A stretch of DNA of 64,000 nucleotides from Parafrankia sp041008525. Its GTDB lineage: Bacteria; Actinomycetota; Actinomycetes; Frankiales; Frankiaceae. Below the pieces are notes generated by a model. It ran no database searches, had not been told where the DNA came from, and saw nothing but the letters and a program-made list of their open reading frames with translations. The DNA lies in contig NZ_JBFLUG010000001.1 of the NCBI RefSeq assembly GCF_041008525.1, forward strand, positions 124,001-188,000, in the 5' to 3' direction. Below, piece by piece: positions 1-8,980 of this stretch (within the stretch, counting starts at the first letter, position 1; the number at the start of each line of letters is the position of its first letter). The translations under genes were made by a program, and so were the position numbers.

Positions 1-1546
1 TCTGCATCGAGTTGCCGAGGACGAACAGGCCACCGGCGAACACCGAGCCGACCGCGAGCAGCAGCATCGGGCCGGTCATCGTGGCCGCCGACTCGTGCGG
101 GTGCTTCGCGGCCGGGCCCTCGTGTTCCCAGCGTTCCTTGCCGTGGAAGGTCATGAGGAACAGCCGGGTCATGTAGAACGCGGTGATGCCGGCGCCGAGC
201 AGTGCCACTCCGCCGAGGACGTAGCCGCTCGTCCCGCCCTTGGCCAGCGCGGTCTCGATGATGCGGTCCTTGGTGAAGAAGCCGGACAGGCCCGGGAAGC
301 CGATGATCGCCAGGTAGCCGAGCCCGAAGGTGATCCAGGTGATCGGCATGTACTTCCGCAGGCCGCCGTAGCGGCGCATGTCCTGCTCGTCGTCCATCGC
401 GTGGATGACGGAGCCGGAACCGAGGAAGAGGCCGGCCTTGAAGAAGCCGTGCGCCAGCAGGTGCATGATGCCGAGCGCGTAGCCGGCGGGCCCGAGGCCC
501 ACGGCCAGGAACATGTAGCCGATCTGGCTGACCGTCGAGTACGCCAGGACCTTCTTGATGTCGTCGTAGGCGCAGCCGATGACGCACCCGATCAGGATCG
601 TGACCGCGCCGATGATCAGGACGACGGTGCGGGCGGCCTGCGTCTGGTCGAAGATCGGCGCCGCGCGGACGATCAGGTAGACACCGGCGGTGACCATCGT
701 CGCGGCGTGGATCAGCGCGGAGATCGGGGTGGGGCCCTCCATGGCGTCCGGCAGCCAGGCCTGCAGCGGGAACTGGCCGGACTTGCCGCACGCGCCGAGC
801 AGGAGCAGCAGCGCGACCGCGCTGATGGTGCCGTAGCCGATCACGTCCGCGGCGGCCGCGCCGAACACGTCGTCGTAGTTGGTGCTGCCGACGGTGGCGA
901 ACATGAACATGATGGCGAGCGCCAGCCCGACGTCACCGACCCGGTTCATGTAGAAGGCCTTGTTCGCGGCGGTGGCCGCGGCGGGCTTGTACTCCCAGAA
1001 CTTGATGAGCAGGTAGGACGAGAGACCGACCAGCTCCCAGCCGCCGTAGAGAACCAGGAAGTTGTTCCCCAGGACCAGCAGCAGCATGGACGCCAGGAAC
1101 AGGTTCATGTAGGCGAAGAAGCGCCGCCGCCCGGGGTCGTGCGCCATGTAGCCGATCGAGTAGATGTGGATCAGCGTTCCCACACCGGTGATCAGCAGCA
1201 CGAACAGGATGGACAGCTGGTCCACCAACAGGCCGACGTCCACCTGGAAGCTGTTGACCGGCACCCAGCTGAACAGGTGCTGGGAGACCGCGCGGTCGTC
1301 GCCCTCCCGGTCGAGCAGCCCGACGAACAGCACCAGGCCGACGACGAACGAGGCCGCCGCCGTGAGCGTTCCGAGCAGGTGGCCCCACCGGTCGGTGCGC
1401 CGCCCGCCGAGCAGGAGAACGGCCGCCCCGGCCAGCGGCAGCGCGATGAGCAGCCAGGTCAGCGAGAACGCCCCGGACGCGGCGGCGTAGTGCACGGCCC
1501 CACCGCCGTGCTCCTCGGCCGCGAGGAGGGCCCCTGGCGCGCTCAT
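1..1546 (-). CDS. nuoL: NADH-quinone oxidoreductase subunit L (partial)
   Basis: This is the large antiporter-like membrane subunit of complex I, which takes part in proton pumping. The gene enters the window 5' end first and its 3' end lies beyond position 1, so about 515 codons are visible. The ATG at 1546 opens a protein with an N-terminal membrane segment, then the conserved run GWELVGLSSYLLI and later SALIHAATMVTAGVY, both typical of NuoL. It is the last nuo gene visible and is separated from nuoK by about 258 bases that hold a tandem repeat. No strong Shine-Dalgarno sequence precedes the ATG, so the start is the best in-frame choice rather than a proven one. Confidence 0.95.
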   Translation of the reverse strand, partial: MSAPGALLAAEEHGGGAVHYAAASGAFSLTWLLIALPLAGAAVLLLGGRRTDRWGHLLGTLTAAASFVVGLVLFVGLLDREGDDRAVSQHLFSWVPVNSFQVDVGLLVDQLSILFVLLITGVGTLIHIYSIGYMAHDPGRRRFFAYMNLFLASMLLLVLGNNFLVLYGGWELVGLSSYLLIKFWEYKPAAATAANKAFYMNRVGDVGLALAIMFMFATVGSTNYDDVFGAAAADVIGYGTISAVALLLLLGACGKSGQFPLQAWLPDAMEGPTPISALIHAATMVTAGVYLIVRAAPIFDQTQAARTVVLIIGAVTILIGCVIGCAYDDIKKVLAYSTVSQIGYMFLAVGLGPAGYALGIMHLLAHGFFKAGLFLGSGSVIHAMDDEQDMRRYGGLRKYMPITWITFGLGYLAIIGFPGLSGFFTKDRIIETALAKGGTSGYVLGGVALLGAGITAFYMTRLFLMTFHGKERWEHEGPAAKHPHESAATMTGPMLLLAVGSVFAGGLFVLGNSMQ

Positions 1547-1718
1547 CGCGGTCCGGTTCCGGGTACGTGCGCCAGCGCCAGGGCCACCGGAGGTGGTCCG
1601 GGCTGCGCCGCCCCTGTTGCGCAAAGCGTCACTGCAGTGTCGTCCGTTCTTCCGTGACCGGAGGTCCCGGTCGCGGCCGCGTCGTGGGCGGCCGGGGACA
1701 GGCCTGGAGGAGGCCCGA

Positions 1719-1792
1719 GTACGTCGAGGGTTGCGCTCAGTCCGTCGAGGTTGCTCAGTACATCGAGGTTGCTCAGTACATCGAGTTACTCA
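1719..1792. repeat. Tandem repeat of about 18 bp between nuoK and nuoL
   Basis: Four imperfect copies follow one another at 1719-1739, 1740-1757, 1758-1775 and 1776-1792. The consensus unit is gtacatcgaggttgctca. The third copy matches it exactly, and the others carry small substitutions or indels. The block fills part of the only sizeable gap inside the visible nuo operon apart from the nuoC-nuoD gap, so it is transcribed within the operon if the operon is continuous. Confidence 0.85.
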
Positions 1793-1804
1793 GACCTCAG
1801 CGGC

Positions 1805-2104
1805 TCAGTACTTCAGGAGGTTCACGTCGTCGACCGAGGCGGATCTGCGCGTCCGGAAGATCGCCAGAATGATGGCTAGGCCGACGACCACCTCGGCGGC
1901 GGCCACGACCATGACGAAGAACGCCATGATCTGGCCCTCCAGCGTGCCGTGGATGCGGGAGAAGGTCACCAGCGTCAGGTTCACCGAGTTGAGCATCAGC
2001 TCGATCGACATGAACACGACGATCGCGTTGCGCCGGACCAGTACGCCGGTCGCCCCGATGGTGAACAGCAGTCCCGACAGGATCAGATAGTTCGCCGGGT
2101 TCAC
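1805..2104 (-). CDS. nuoK: NADH-quinone oxidoreductase subunit K
   Basis: NuoK is a small membrane subunit of complex I with three transmembrane helices. The 99-residue product has the family length. It contains the conserved helix with FMSIELMLNSVNL, whose buried glutamate lies on the proton path, and a second acidic helix with MVVAAAEVVVGLA. The start is a GTG that overlaps the nuoJ stop (GTGA), which supports both the start and translational coupling. The C-terminus ends in a short charged tail. Confidence 0.95.
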   Translation of the reverse strand: MNPANYLILSGLLFTIGATGVLVRRNAIVVFMSIELMLNSVNLTLVTFSRIHGTLEGQIMAFFVMVVAAAEVVVGLAIILAIFRTRRSASVDDVNLLKY

Positions 2105-3060
2105 CGACCACTCCCCCTGCCCGCGCCGACCGGCGCCGACTCGCCCACGGCGCTCCCGCTGTCGGAGCGCTCCGCTGTGCCGTTCACGCCCTCGCCGCCA
2201 CCGCCGGTGCCCGGCTCGCCGTCGCCACCCGTACCACCTGAACCACCCGGACCGCCCGTGTTACCGGGGCCGCCGGAGCCACTCGGGCCGCCTGGACCAC
2301 CCGTGGCAGGGCCAGGGCCGGCGCCGCTGGCACCGGGCCCGTCACCGGCGGACGTACCGCCGACGGCCGGAAGCTCGCCGGTGCCGCGGACGGCCTGCTC
2401 CAGATCGGGGTTGAGCGCGAAGACCTTCGGCCCGGGTCGCGGCGTGACCGGCCCGCCCGCGGTGAAGCGCCGGCGCATCTGCTCCTTCTGCGTGAGCTTC
2501 CCGCCGGTGTGCTCGCGGTGGCCCAGCACCATCGTCCCGATGGCGGCCACAACCAGCAGGACCGAGATCGCCTCGAAGACGAACACGTACTCGGTGAAGA
2601 GCAGGCGTCCGATCGCGTGGACGTTGCCCCCGCTGTTCGCCGCCTCCAGGCCCGCCGCCGTGCCACCGTCGATCGCCCGGCCGATCGGGAAGACCAGCAG
2701 GCCGGCGAAGCCCAGGCCGAGGATCACCGCGGCGATCCGCTGGCCGCGCAGGGTCTCGACAAGCGAGTCGGACGAGTCCACGCCGACCAGCATCAGCACG
2801 AACAGGAACAGGACCATGATTGCGCCGGTGTAGACGATGATCTGGACGAACCCGAGGAAGGGTGCGTCCTGGATCAGGTAGAACACCGCGACGCAGAACA
2901 GGTTCACGACCAGCAGCAGCGCCGAGTGCACCGCGCTGCGCACCAGCACCAGCCCGAGGGCGGCGATGACCGCGACGGGTGCGAGGAGCCAGAAGGTCCA
3001 GGCCTCGCCGTTCGACGTGCTGGTCATCTCCGCCGCCTGGGCGAGGATCTGCGGACTCAT
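2101..3060 (-). CDS. nuoJ: NADH-quinone oxidoreductase subunit J with a long Gly/Pro-rich tail
   Basis: NuoJ is a membrane subunit of complex I, recognisable from five hydrophobic segments in the first 190 residues and the motif FVQIIVYTGAIMVLFLF. The ATG at 3060 overlaps the nuoI stop (ATGA). The product is 319 residues, much longer than the roughly 165-200 of most NuoJ proteins. The excess is a cytoplasmic tail from about residue 215, and from about residue 265 it is almost purely Gly, Pro, Ser and Thr (GGPGNTGGPGGSGG). That part is encoded by a simple GC-rich repeat. I infer that the tail is disordered; it has no known role. Confidence 0.94.
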   Translation of the reverse strand: MSPQILAQAAEMTSTSNGEAWTFWLLAPVAVIAALGLVLVRSAVHSALLLVVNLFCVAVFYLIQDAPFLGFVQIIVYTGAIMVLFLFVLMLVGVDSSDSLVETLRGQRIAAVILGLGFAGLLVFPIGRAIDGGTAAGLEAANSGGNVHAIGRLLFTEYVFVFEAISVLLVVAAIGTMVLGHREHTGGKLTQKEQMRRRFTAGGPVTPRPGPKVFALNPDLEQAVRGTGELPAVGGTSAGDGPGASGAGPGPATGGPGGPSGSGGPGNTGGPGGSGGTGGDGEPGTGGGGEGVNGTAERSDSGSAVGESAPVGAGRGSGR

Positions 3061-3716
3061 CGCGGCTGCTCCGAACCGGCGCCGTGGGCGGGAACCTCGT
3101 CCGCCCGGGAGTGCTCGCCGGCGACCCGGCGGGCGATGACGCTCTCCGCCTCGGCCTGGGTGTCCCCGGCGGGCGCACCGCCATCCGGGGTGCTGCCGAC
3201 CTGCCAGGGCAGGGGGGCGTCCGGGTCGCGGGTGTAGTAGTCGGTCTCGCTCTCGCCGAGCCGCATCGGGTGCGGCGGGGACTCCATCCCCTCCCGCAGC
3301 GGGGCGAGGAGCTGCTCCTTGGTGAAGATCAGGTCGGCGCGGCTGTCGTCGGCGAGCTCGTAGTCGTTCGACATGGTGAGCGCCCGGGTCGGGCACGCCT
3401 CGATGCACAGCCCGCACAGGATGCAGCGCAGGTAGTTGATCTGGTAGACGCTGCCGTAGCGCTCACCCGGGGAGTAGCGCTCCTCGTCGGTGTTGTCCGC
3501 GCCCTCGACGTAGATCGCGTCCGCGGGGCACGCCCAGGCGCACAGCTCGCACCCGACGCACTTCTCGAGACCGTCGGGGTGCCGGTTGAGCTGGTGCCGG
3601 CCGTGGAACCGCGGCGCCGTCTCCTTCTTGTACTCCGGGTACTGCTCGGTCGTCGGCTTCTTGAACATCGTCGAGAAGGTGACGCCGAATCCCTTGTAGG
3701 GGTCGAGGATCCCCAT
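3057..3716 (-). CDS. nuoI: NADH-quinone oxidoreductase subunit I
   Basis: NuoI is the peripheral-arm subunit that carries the two [4Fe-4S] clusters N6a and N6b leading electrons toward NuoB. The 219-residue product has two full ferredoxin motifs, with cysteines at about 53, 56, 59, 63 (CVGCELCAWACP) and 98, 101, 104, 108 (CILCGLCIEACP). The C-terminal 60 residues after the clusters are an acidic, Pro/Ala-rich extension. It overlaps nuoJ by four bases and starts three bases after the nuoH stop. Confidence 0.96.
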   Translation of the reverse strand: MGILDPYKGFGVTFSTMFKKPTTEQYPEYKKETAPRFHGRHQLNRHPDGLEKCVGCELCAWACPADAIYVEGADNTDEERYSPGERYGSVYQINYLRCILCGLCIEACPTRALTMSNDYELADDSRADLIFTKEQLLAPLREGMESPPHPMRLGESETDYYTRDPDAPLPWQVGSTPDGGAPAGDTQAEAESVIARRVAGEHSRADEVPAHGAGSEQPR

Positions 3717-3719
3717 GGT

Positions 3720-5057
3720 TCAGCTCTCCTGACGCGGGCCGGAGCCCGCGGGGATGACGGTGGTGTTTCCCTTGTCGCGCCCTGCCAGCACACCCGTGGC
3801 CGGGCCGCCGGACGGCGGGGGCCAGGGGATCCGGTCGAGGCTCGGGGCGGATTCGGCCCGTTCCCGCTCGGCCTCCTCCTGCTCCCGTTGAGCCCTGCCC
3901 GCACCCGGGTCGATGATCGCGACGATGAGCAGGATGCCCACCACGACCCCGAAGCCGATGAGCCAGGGCGTCCGGTCGGTGACGTGCTCCTGGTAGGCGC
4001 GGAACGTCGCGACCGCGACCACCCAGACCAGGCCGACCGGGATGAGGACCTTCCAGCCGAAGGCCATGAACTGGTCGTAGCGCAGCCGCGGCAGCGTTCC
4101 CCGCAGCCAGATGAAGACGAAGATGAACAGCAGCAGCTTGGCGACGAACCAGATCAGCGGGAACCAGCCGTGGTCCAGCCCGGACAGGCCCGGGATCGGC
4201 GGCGGCTGCCACCCGCCGAGGAACAGCGTCGTCGCGATCGCCGAGACGGTGACCATGTTGATGTACTCGGCGAGGAAGAAGAAGGCGAACTTGATCGAGC
4301 TGTACTCGGTGTGGAAGCCGCCGACCAGCTCGCCCTCGGCCTCGGGGAGGTCGAACGGCGTCCGGTTCGTCTCGCCGACCATCGCGATCACGTACAGGAT
4401 GAAGGACGGCAGCAGCGCGACGTACCACCAGTCGTGCTGGCTCTGCACGATGCCGGCCGTGCTCAGCGTCCCGGCGTAGATGAACACCGCGACGAAGGCG
4501 AGGCCCATCGCGACCTCGTAGGAGATGATCTGCGCGGCCGAACGCAGCGAGCCGAGCAGCGGGTACGTCGACCCGCTGGACCAGCCGGCGAGGATCAGTC
4601 CGTAGACACCCACCGACGCCGCCGCCAGCAGGTACAGGACGCTGACCGGCAGGTCCGCGAGCTGCAGCAGGGTCCGCTCACCGAAGATCGACACCTCGGG
4701 CCCGAACGGGATGCACGCGAACGCCAGGAACGCGGGCACCGCGGAGATGACCGGCGCCAGGATGAAGATCGGCTTGTCGGCCAGTGCCGGGATGATGTCT
4801 TCCTTGAGCATGAGCTTCACGCCGTCGGCGAGGCTCTGCAGCCAGCCGCGCGGGCCGTGCCGGTTCGGCCCGACCCGCTGCTGCATCTTCGCGACGACCT
4901 TGCGCTCGAAGACGATCGCGAACAGCGTCATCACCAGCAGGAACGCGAAGACCGCGACGGCCTTGATCAGGATGAGCCAGAACGGGTCGTCGGTGAGGAC
5001 GGACGTGTCCGGGTCGCCCATGTTCGCGGCGATCAGGAGCGTCGAGGTCCCGGTCAT
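3720..5057 (-). CDS. nuoH: NADH-quinone oxidoreductase subunit H
   Basis: NuoH is the membrane subunit that forms the quinone-entry chamber where the peripheral arm meets the membrane arm. The 445-residue protein has about eight transmembrane segments and the family signatures RVGPNRHGPRG, YPLLGSLRSAAQIISYE and FDLPEAEGELVGGFHTEYS. The ATG at 5057 overlaps the nuoG stop (ATGA). After the last helix there is a soluble tail of about 60 residues rich in Glu, Arg, Pro and Gly, which most bacterial homologues lack. The family assignment is secure. Confidence 0.96.
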   Translation of the reverse strand: MTGTSTLLIAANMGDPDTSVLTDDPFWLILIKAVAVFAFLLVMTLFAIVFERKVVAKMQQRVGPNRHGPRGWLQSLADGVKLMLKEDIIPALADKPIFILAPVISAVPAFLAFACIPFGPEVSIFGERTLLQLADLPVSVLYLLAAASVGVYGLILAGWSSGSTYPLLGSLRSAAQIISYEVAMGLAFVAVFIYAGTLSTAGIVQSQHDWWYVALLPSFILYVIAMVGETNRTPFDLPEAEGELVGGFHTEYSSIKFAFFFLAEYINMVTVSAIATTLFLGGWQPPPIPGLSGLDHGWFPLIWFVAKLLLFIFVFIWLRGTLPRLRYDQFMAFGWKVLIPVGLVWVVAVATFRAYQEHVTDRTPWLIGFGVVVGILLIVAIIDPGAGRAQREQEEAERERAESAPSLDRIPWPPPSGGPATGVLAGRDKGNTTVIPAGSGPRQES

Positions 5058-7633
5058 GCCCGGCCTCCGGTGGTGTCGTTCCGGCCGAGCGGGGTCACGG
5101 TCACAGCGGTGTCCCTGGCCTCGGCGAGCTGCGAGCCCAGCGCGGTACCGCGCGTCTCGTCGACCGGGAAGGTGTCGACGCCGCCGCCGGGCGCGGTCTC
5201 GGTCGGCAGCAGACCGCCGGCGCTGAGCCGCACCCGGACCCCCGCGTGCTCCGCCAGCGAACGGCGCACGTGCGAGCCGGGCGAGTGCGTCGGGACCCAG
5301 ACCACCCGGAAGGGCATCTCGCTGATCTCCAGCGGCAGGGTGACGGAGCCGCGGGCGGTGCTGACGGTGACCGGCTGGCCTTCGACCGCGCCGATCTCGG
5401 CCGCGGTGGCCGCCGAGAGCAGCACCTGCGGCGGGCGGGCGGTGCCGGCGAGGTAGGGCTCGCCGGCCTGCAGCGCGCCGTCGTCGATGTTGAGGTGCCA
5501 GGTGGCGAGCAGAGCCTCGCCCGGCCCGGCGGCCACCGGTGCGGACGGGACGTCCGTCGGTGCCGGGCCACGGCCGGTCTCGTCGCCGGCCCGGCCGAGC
5601 TCGCTCAGCTCGCGCGCGGCCGCCCCGGCGTCCGGAACGCGCAGGTCGATGCCCATCTCGGCGGCGAGCAGGTGCAGCACCCGCAGGTCGGGCAACGCGG
5701 GAGTGTCGAGGGCCCGCTGGAAGGGACGCAGCCGGCCCTCCCAGTTCACGAACGTGCCCGCCTTCTCCGCGACCGGGGCCACGGGGAAGACCACGTCGGC
5801 GACCTCGGCGATCGACGAGCGGCGGATCTCCAGCGAGATGCAGAACGGCACCCCCGCCAGGGTCTCCAGGGCGGCGGCCGGGTTCGGCAGGTCCTCGGCG
5901 TCGACGCCCGCGACCACGACCGCGTCGAGCTGGCCCGCGTCGGCGGCGGCCAGGATGCCGGCGGTGTCGCGGCCGGGCGCGCCGAGCAGGTTGGCGCCCC
6001 AGAAGGACTCCACCTCGGCGCGGGCTCCGACGTCCGCCACCGGGCGTCCGCCGGGGAGCAGTGACGGCAGCAGGCCGGCGGACACCGCACCGCGCTCGCC
6101 GGCGCGGCGCGGTACCCAGGCCAGCGCGGCACCGGTCGTCTCGGCCAGCCGCAGGGCGGCCGAGAGGGCCCCGGGCGACTCGGCTGCCCGCGAACCGACC
6201 AGGATCACCGCGCCGGGTGCGCGCAGCGCCTCGGTCGTGGCGGCGCCGGTCGTCCCGGCGGCCAGCTCGTCGAGCGCGGCGGCCTCGCCACCGGGCACGA
6301 TCGGGATCAGGGTGCCGGCCAGCTTCCGCAGGCCACGGGTGACCAGCGGCGCGAGCGCGTGCACGGCGGTGCCGCGCTTGTCGGCCGCCTTCCGCAGCCG
6401 CAGGAAGACGATGCCGGACTCCTCCTCGGGCTCGAAGGCCACGAGCAGGACGGCGGGGGCGGCCTCCAGGTCGGCGTAGGTGACGCCGATGCCGGTGCCG
6501 GCGACCTCGCTGCCGAGGAACGCCTCCTCCTCGGCGGAGTGCGGGCGGGCCCGGAAGTCCACATCGTTGGTACGCAGGGCCACCCGGGCAAACTTGGCGT
6601 AGGCGTAGGCGTCCTCGCGGGTGAGCCGGCCTCCGGCCAGCACGCCGACGCCGCGGCGGTCCCGGCACTCGGCGAGACCGCGGGCGGCGTACTCCAGCGC
6701 CTCCGACCAGCTCGCCTCGACCAGCTCACCGGTGTTGTCGTCGCGGATCAGCGGAGTGGTGAGACGGTCGGCCTGCCGGGCGTAGGTGAACGCGAAGCGG
6801 CCCTTGTCGCAGTTCCACTCCTCGTTGACCGCCGGGTCCTCGGCGGCGAGGCGACGGGTCACCTTGCCGCGGCGGTGGTCGGTGCGCAGCGAGCAGCCGG
6901 CGGCGCAGTGCTCACAGGACGTCGGCGTCGACACCAGGTCGAACGGCCGGGCCCGGAACCGGTAGGCGGCGCTGGTGAGCGCGCCGACCGGGCAGATCTG
7001 CACCGTGTTGCCGGAGAAGTAGGACGAGAACGGCTGCCCGTCGCTGACCGCGACCTGCTCGGCGGCACCGCGCTCGAACAGCTCGATGAACGGGTCGCCG
7101 GCGATCTGCGCGGAGAACCGGGTGCACCGCGCGCAGAGCACGCAGCGCTCGCGGTCCAGCAGGATCTGGGTGGAGATGGCCAGCGGCTTGGGGTAGGCCC
7201 GCTTGGTCTCCTTGAACCGGGAGGTGGCGGCGCCGTTCGCCATCGACTGGTTCTGCAGCGGGCACTCGCCGCCCTTGTCGCAGATCGGGCAGTCGAGGGG
7301 GTGGTTGAGCAGCAGGAACTCCAGCGTCCCGGCCTGTGCCTTCTTGGCCACCGGCGAGGAGATCTGGGTCTTGACCACCATGTCCGCGGCGACCGTCGTG
7401 GTACAGGAGGCGACCGGCTTGCGCTGGCCCTCCACCTCCACGATGCACTGCCGGCAGGCCCCGACCGGGTCCAGCAGCGGGTGGTCGCAGAAGCGCGGGA
7501 TCTCGATGCCCAGCTGCTCCGCGGCCCGGATGATCAGGGTGCCCTTCGGCACGCTCACCGGCAGGCCGTCGATGGTGAGCGTGACGTGGTCGGGGGCGGC
7601 CGGCACGGCCGGCTTCTCTGGGGCGACGGTCAT
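5054..7633 (-). CDS. nuoG: NADH-quinone oxidoreductase subunit G
   Basis: NuoG is the largest peripheral subunit of complex I and conducts electrons from NuoE/F to NuoI. Near the N-terminus is a [2Fe-2S] motif (GACRQCIVEVEGQ), then HPLDCPICDKGGEC and CVLCARCTRF for the two conserved [4Fe-4S] clusters. A further CEHCAAGC with a downstream NCDKG matches the extra N7 cluster found in only some NuoG proteins. The remainder is a molybdopterin-oxidoreductase-like domain. I chose the ATG at 7633 (product 859 residues) because it lies one base from the nuoF stop, while an upstream in-frame ATG would run into nuoF. Confidence 0.95.
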   Translation of the reverse strand: MTVAPEKPAVPAAPDHVTLTIDGLPVSVPKGTLIIRAAEQLGIEIPRFCDHPLLDPVGACRQCIVEVEGQRKPVASCTTTVAADMVVKTQISSPVAKKAQAGTLEFLLLNHPLDCPICDKGGECPLQNQSMANGAATSRFKETKRAYPKPLAISTQILLDRERCVLCARCTRFSAQIAGDPFIELFERGAAEQVAVSDGQPFSSYFSGNTVQICPVGALTSAAYRFRARPFDLVSTPTSCEHCAAGCSLRTDHRRGKVTRRLAAEDPAVNEEWNCDKGRFAFTYARQADRLTTPLIRDDNTGELVEASWSEALEYAARGLAECRDRRGVGVLAGGRLTREDAYAYAKFARVALRTNDVDFRARPHSAEEEAFLGSEVAGTGIGVTYADLEAAPAVLLVAFEPEEESGIVFLRLRKAADKRGTAVHALAPLVTRGLRKLAGTLIPIVPGGEAAALDELAAGTTGAATTEALRAPGAVILVGSRAAESPGALSAALRLAETTGAALAWVPRRAGERGAVSAGLLPSLLPGGRPVADVGARAEVESFWGANLLGAPGRDTAGILAAADAGQLDAVVVAGVDAEDLPNPAAALETLAGVPFCISLEIRRSSIAEVADVVFPVAPVAEKAGTFVNWEGRLRPFQRALDTPALPDLRVLHLLAAEMGIDLRVPDAGAAARELSELGRAGDETGRGPAPTDVPSAPVAAGPGEALLATWHLNIDDGALQAGEPYLAGTARPPQVLLSAATAAEIGAVEGQPVTVSTARGSVTLPLEISEMPFRVVWVPTHSPGSHVRRSLAEHAGVRVRLSAGGLLPTETAPGGGVDTFPVDETRGTALGSQLAEARDTAVTVTPLGRNDTTGGRA

Positions 7634-7634
7634 G

Positions 7635-8978
7635 TCAGTGCGCTCCCGCGTAGGTGCCCGGCGTGCCCGCGGCCGCGCCACCCGCGGCCGCGCCGTTCGC
7701 CGAGCCGGCTACCGACGTGGTGGAGCCCGACGGGTTCGCCGGGGTGATCGGGAGGAACTCGTTCCGGAAGAACTTGATCCCGGAGACGATCGGCGAGGTG
7801 GCGCCGTCCGCGAGCGCGCAGAAGGCGCGTCCGAAGATGTTGTCGCAGGCGTCGACGAGAGTGTCGACGTCGTCCGGGTCGCCCTGGCCGCGCTCCATCC
7901 GGGACAGGATCTGCACCATCCAGGTGGTGCCCTCCCGGCAGGGGGTGCACTTGCCGCACGACTCGTGTGCGTAGAACTGGGTGAGCCGGCGGACCACCGG
8001 GAGCATGTCGACGGTCTCGTCCATGATCATGAGTGCGGCGGTGCCGAGCAGCGAGCCGGCCTCCTGCACGCCCTCGAAGTCCAGGGGAGCGTCCAGGTGG
8101 TCGGCGGTGAGCAGCGGGGTGGAGGAGCCGCCCGGTGTCCACGCCTTCAGCTTGCGACCGCCGAGCACGCCACCGGCGAGGTCCAGCAGCTCGCGCAGGG
8201 TGGTGCCCATCGGGGCCTCGTACTGCCCGGGGCGTGTCACGTGCCCGGAGAGGCTGTAGATCTTCGGGCCCGGCGAGCGCTCCCGGCCCATCGAGCGGAA
8301 CCAGTCGACGCCGTAGTTGACGATGAAGGGAACCGTGGCGATCGTCTCGACGTTGTTCACGACCGTGGGAGATGCGTACAGACCGTGCGTCGCCGGGAAC
8401 GGCGGGCGCAGCCGCGGCTGGCCTCGCCGGCCCTCCAGCGAGTCGAGCAGGGCCGTCTCCTCGCCGCAGATGTAGGCACCGGCCCCCGAGTGGATCACGA
8501 GGTCGAGGTCGAAGCCGCTACCGAGGATGTCCCGCCCCAGGTAGCCGGCCTGGTAGGCCTCGGCTACGGCGGCGCGCAGCCGCCGCGCGGCGTGGATCAG
8601 CTCACCGCGCAGGTAGACGAAGGCCCGGCTGGCCCGCACCGCATAGGCGGCGATGACGATGCCCTCGATGAGCGAGTGCGGGTCCGCCTTCATCAGCGGG
8701 GCGTCCTTGCACGTGCCCGGCTCGCCCTCGTCGGCGTTGATGACGAGGTAGTGCGGCTTGCCGTCGCCCTGCGGGATGAAGCCCCACTTCATGCCGGTGG
8801 GGAAGCCGGCTCCGCCACGGCCGCGCAGGCCGGAGTCCTTGATCAGTTTGATGAGGTCGTCGGGCCCCTGGGCGAGTGCCCGGCGCAGGCCCTGGTAACC
8901 GTCGAGGCGCTCGTAGGTCGCCAGCGTCCACGACTCGGGCGCGCTCCAGCGCCGGGTGAGGACCGGGGTGACAGGCAT
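7635..8978 (-). CDS. nuoF: NADH-quinone oxidoreductase subunit F (NADH- and FMN-binding)
   Basis: NuoF binds NADH and FMN and is the electron entry point of complex I. The 447-residue product contains the glycine-rich nucleotide-binding loop GRGGAGFPTGMKW. Near the C-terminus it has the N3 cluster motif ESCGKCTPCREGT with a further Cys downstream. It follows nuoE with a two-base gap and precedes nuoG with a one-base gap, so these subunits are made from tightly packed reading frames. The last 30 residues are Ala/Gly-rich. Confidence 0.96.
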   Translation of the reverse strand: MPVTPVLTRRWSAPESWTLATYERLDGYQGLRRALAQGPDDLIKLIKDSGLRGRGGAGFPTGMKWGFIPQGDGKPHYLVINADEGEPGTCKDAPLMKADPHSLIEGIVIAAYAVRASRAFVYLRGELIHAARRLRAAVAEAYQAGYLGRDILGSGFDLDLVIHSGAGAYICGEETALLDSLEGRRGQPRLRPPFPATHGLYASPTVVNNVETIATVPFIVNYGVDWFRSMGRERSPGPKIYSLSGHVTRPGQYEAPMGTTLRELLDLAGGVLGGRKLKAWTPGGSSTPLLTADHLDAPLDFEGVQEAGSLLGTAALMIMDETVDMLPVVRRLTQFYAHESCGKCTPCREGTTWMVQILSRMERGQGDPDDVDTLVDACDNIFGRAFCALADGATSPIVSGIKFFRNEFLPITPANPSGSTTSVAGSANGAAAGGAAAGTPGTYAGAH

Positions 8979-8980
8979 GG

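Noticed and set aside
95..1657. A 520-codon open frame on the plus strand opposite nuoL
   Set aside because: It mirrors nuoL codons and has the same shadow composition. The minus-strand product is clearly NuoL.
2979..5456. An 825-codon open frame on the plus strand opposite nuoI, nuoH and nuoG
   Set aside because: It is an antisense shadow of three well-supported complex I genes. Its product is Arg/Asp/Gln-rich, as expected from the reverse reading of high-G+C codons, and has no domain.
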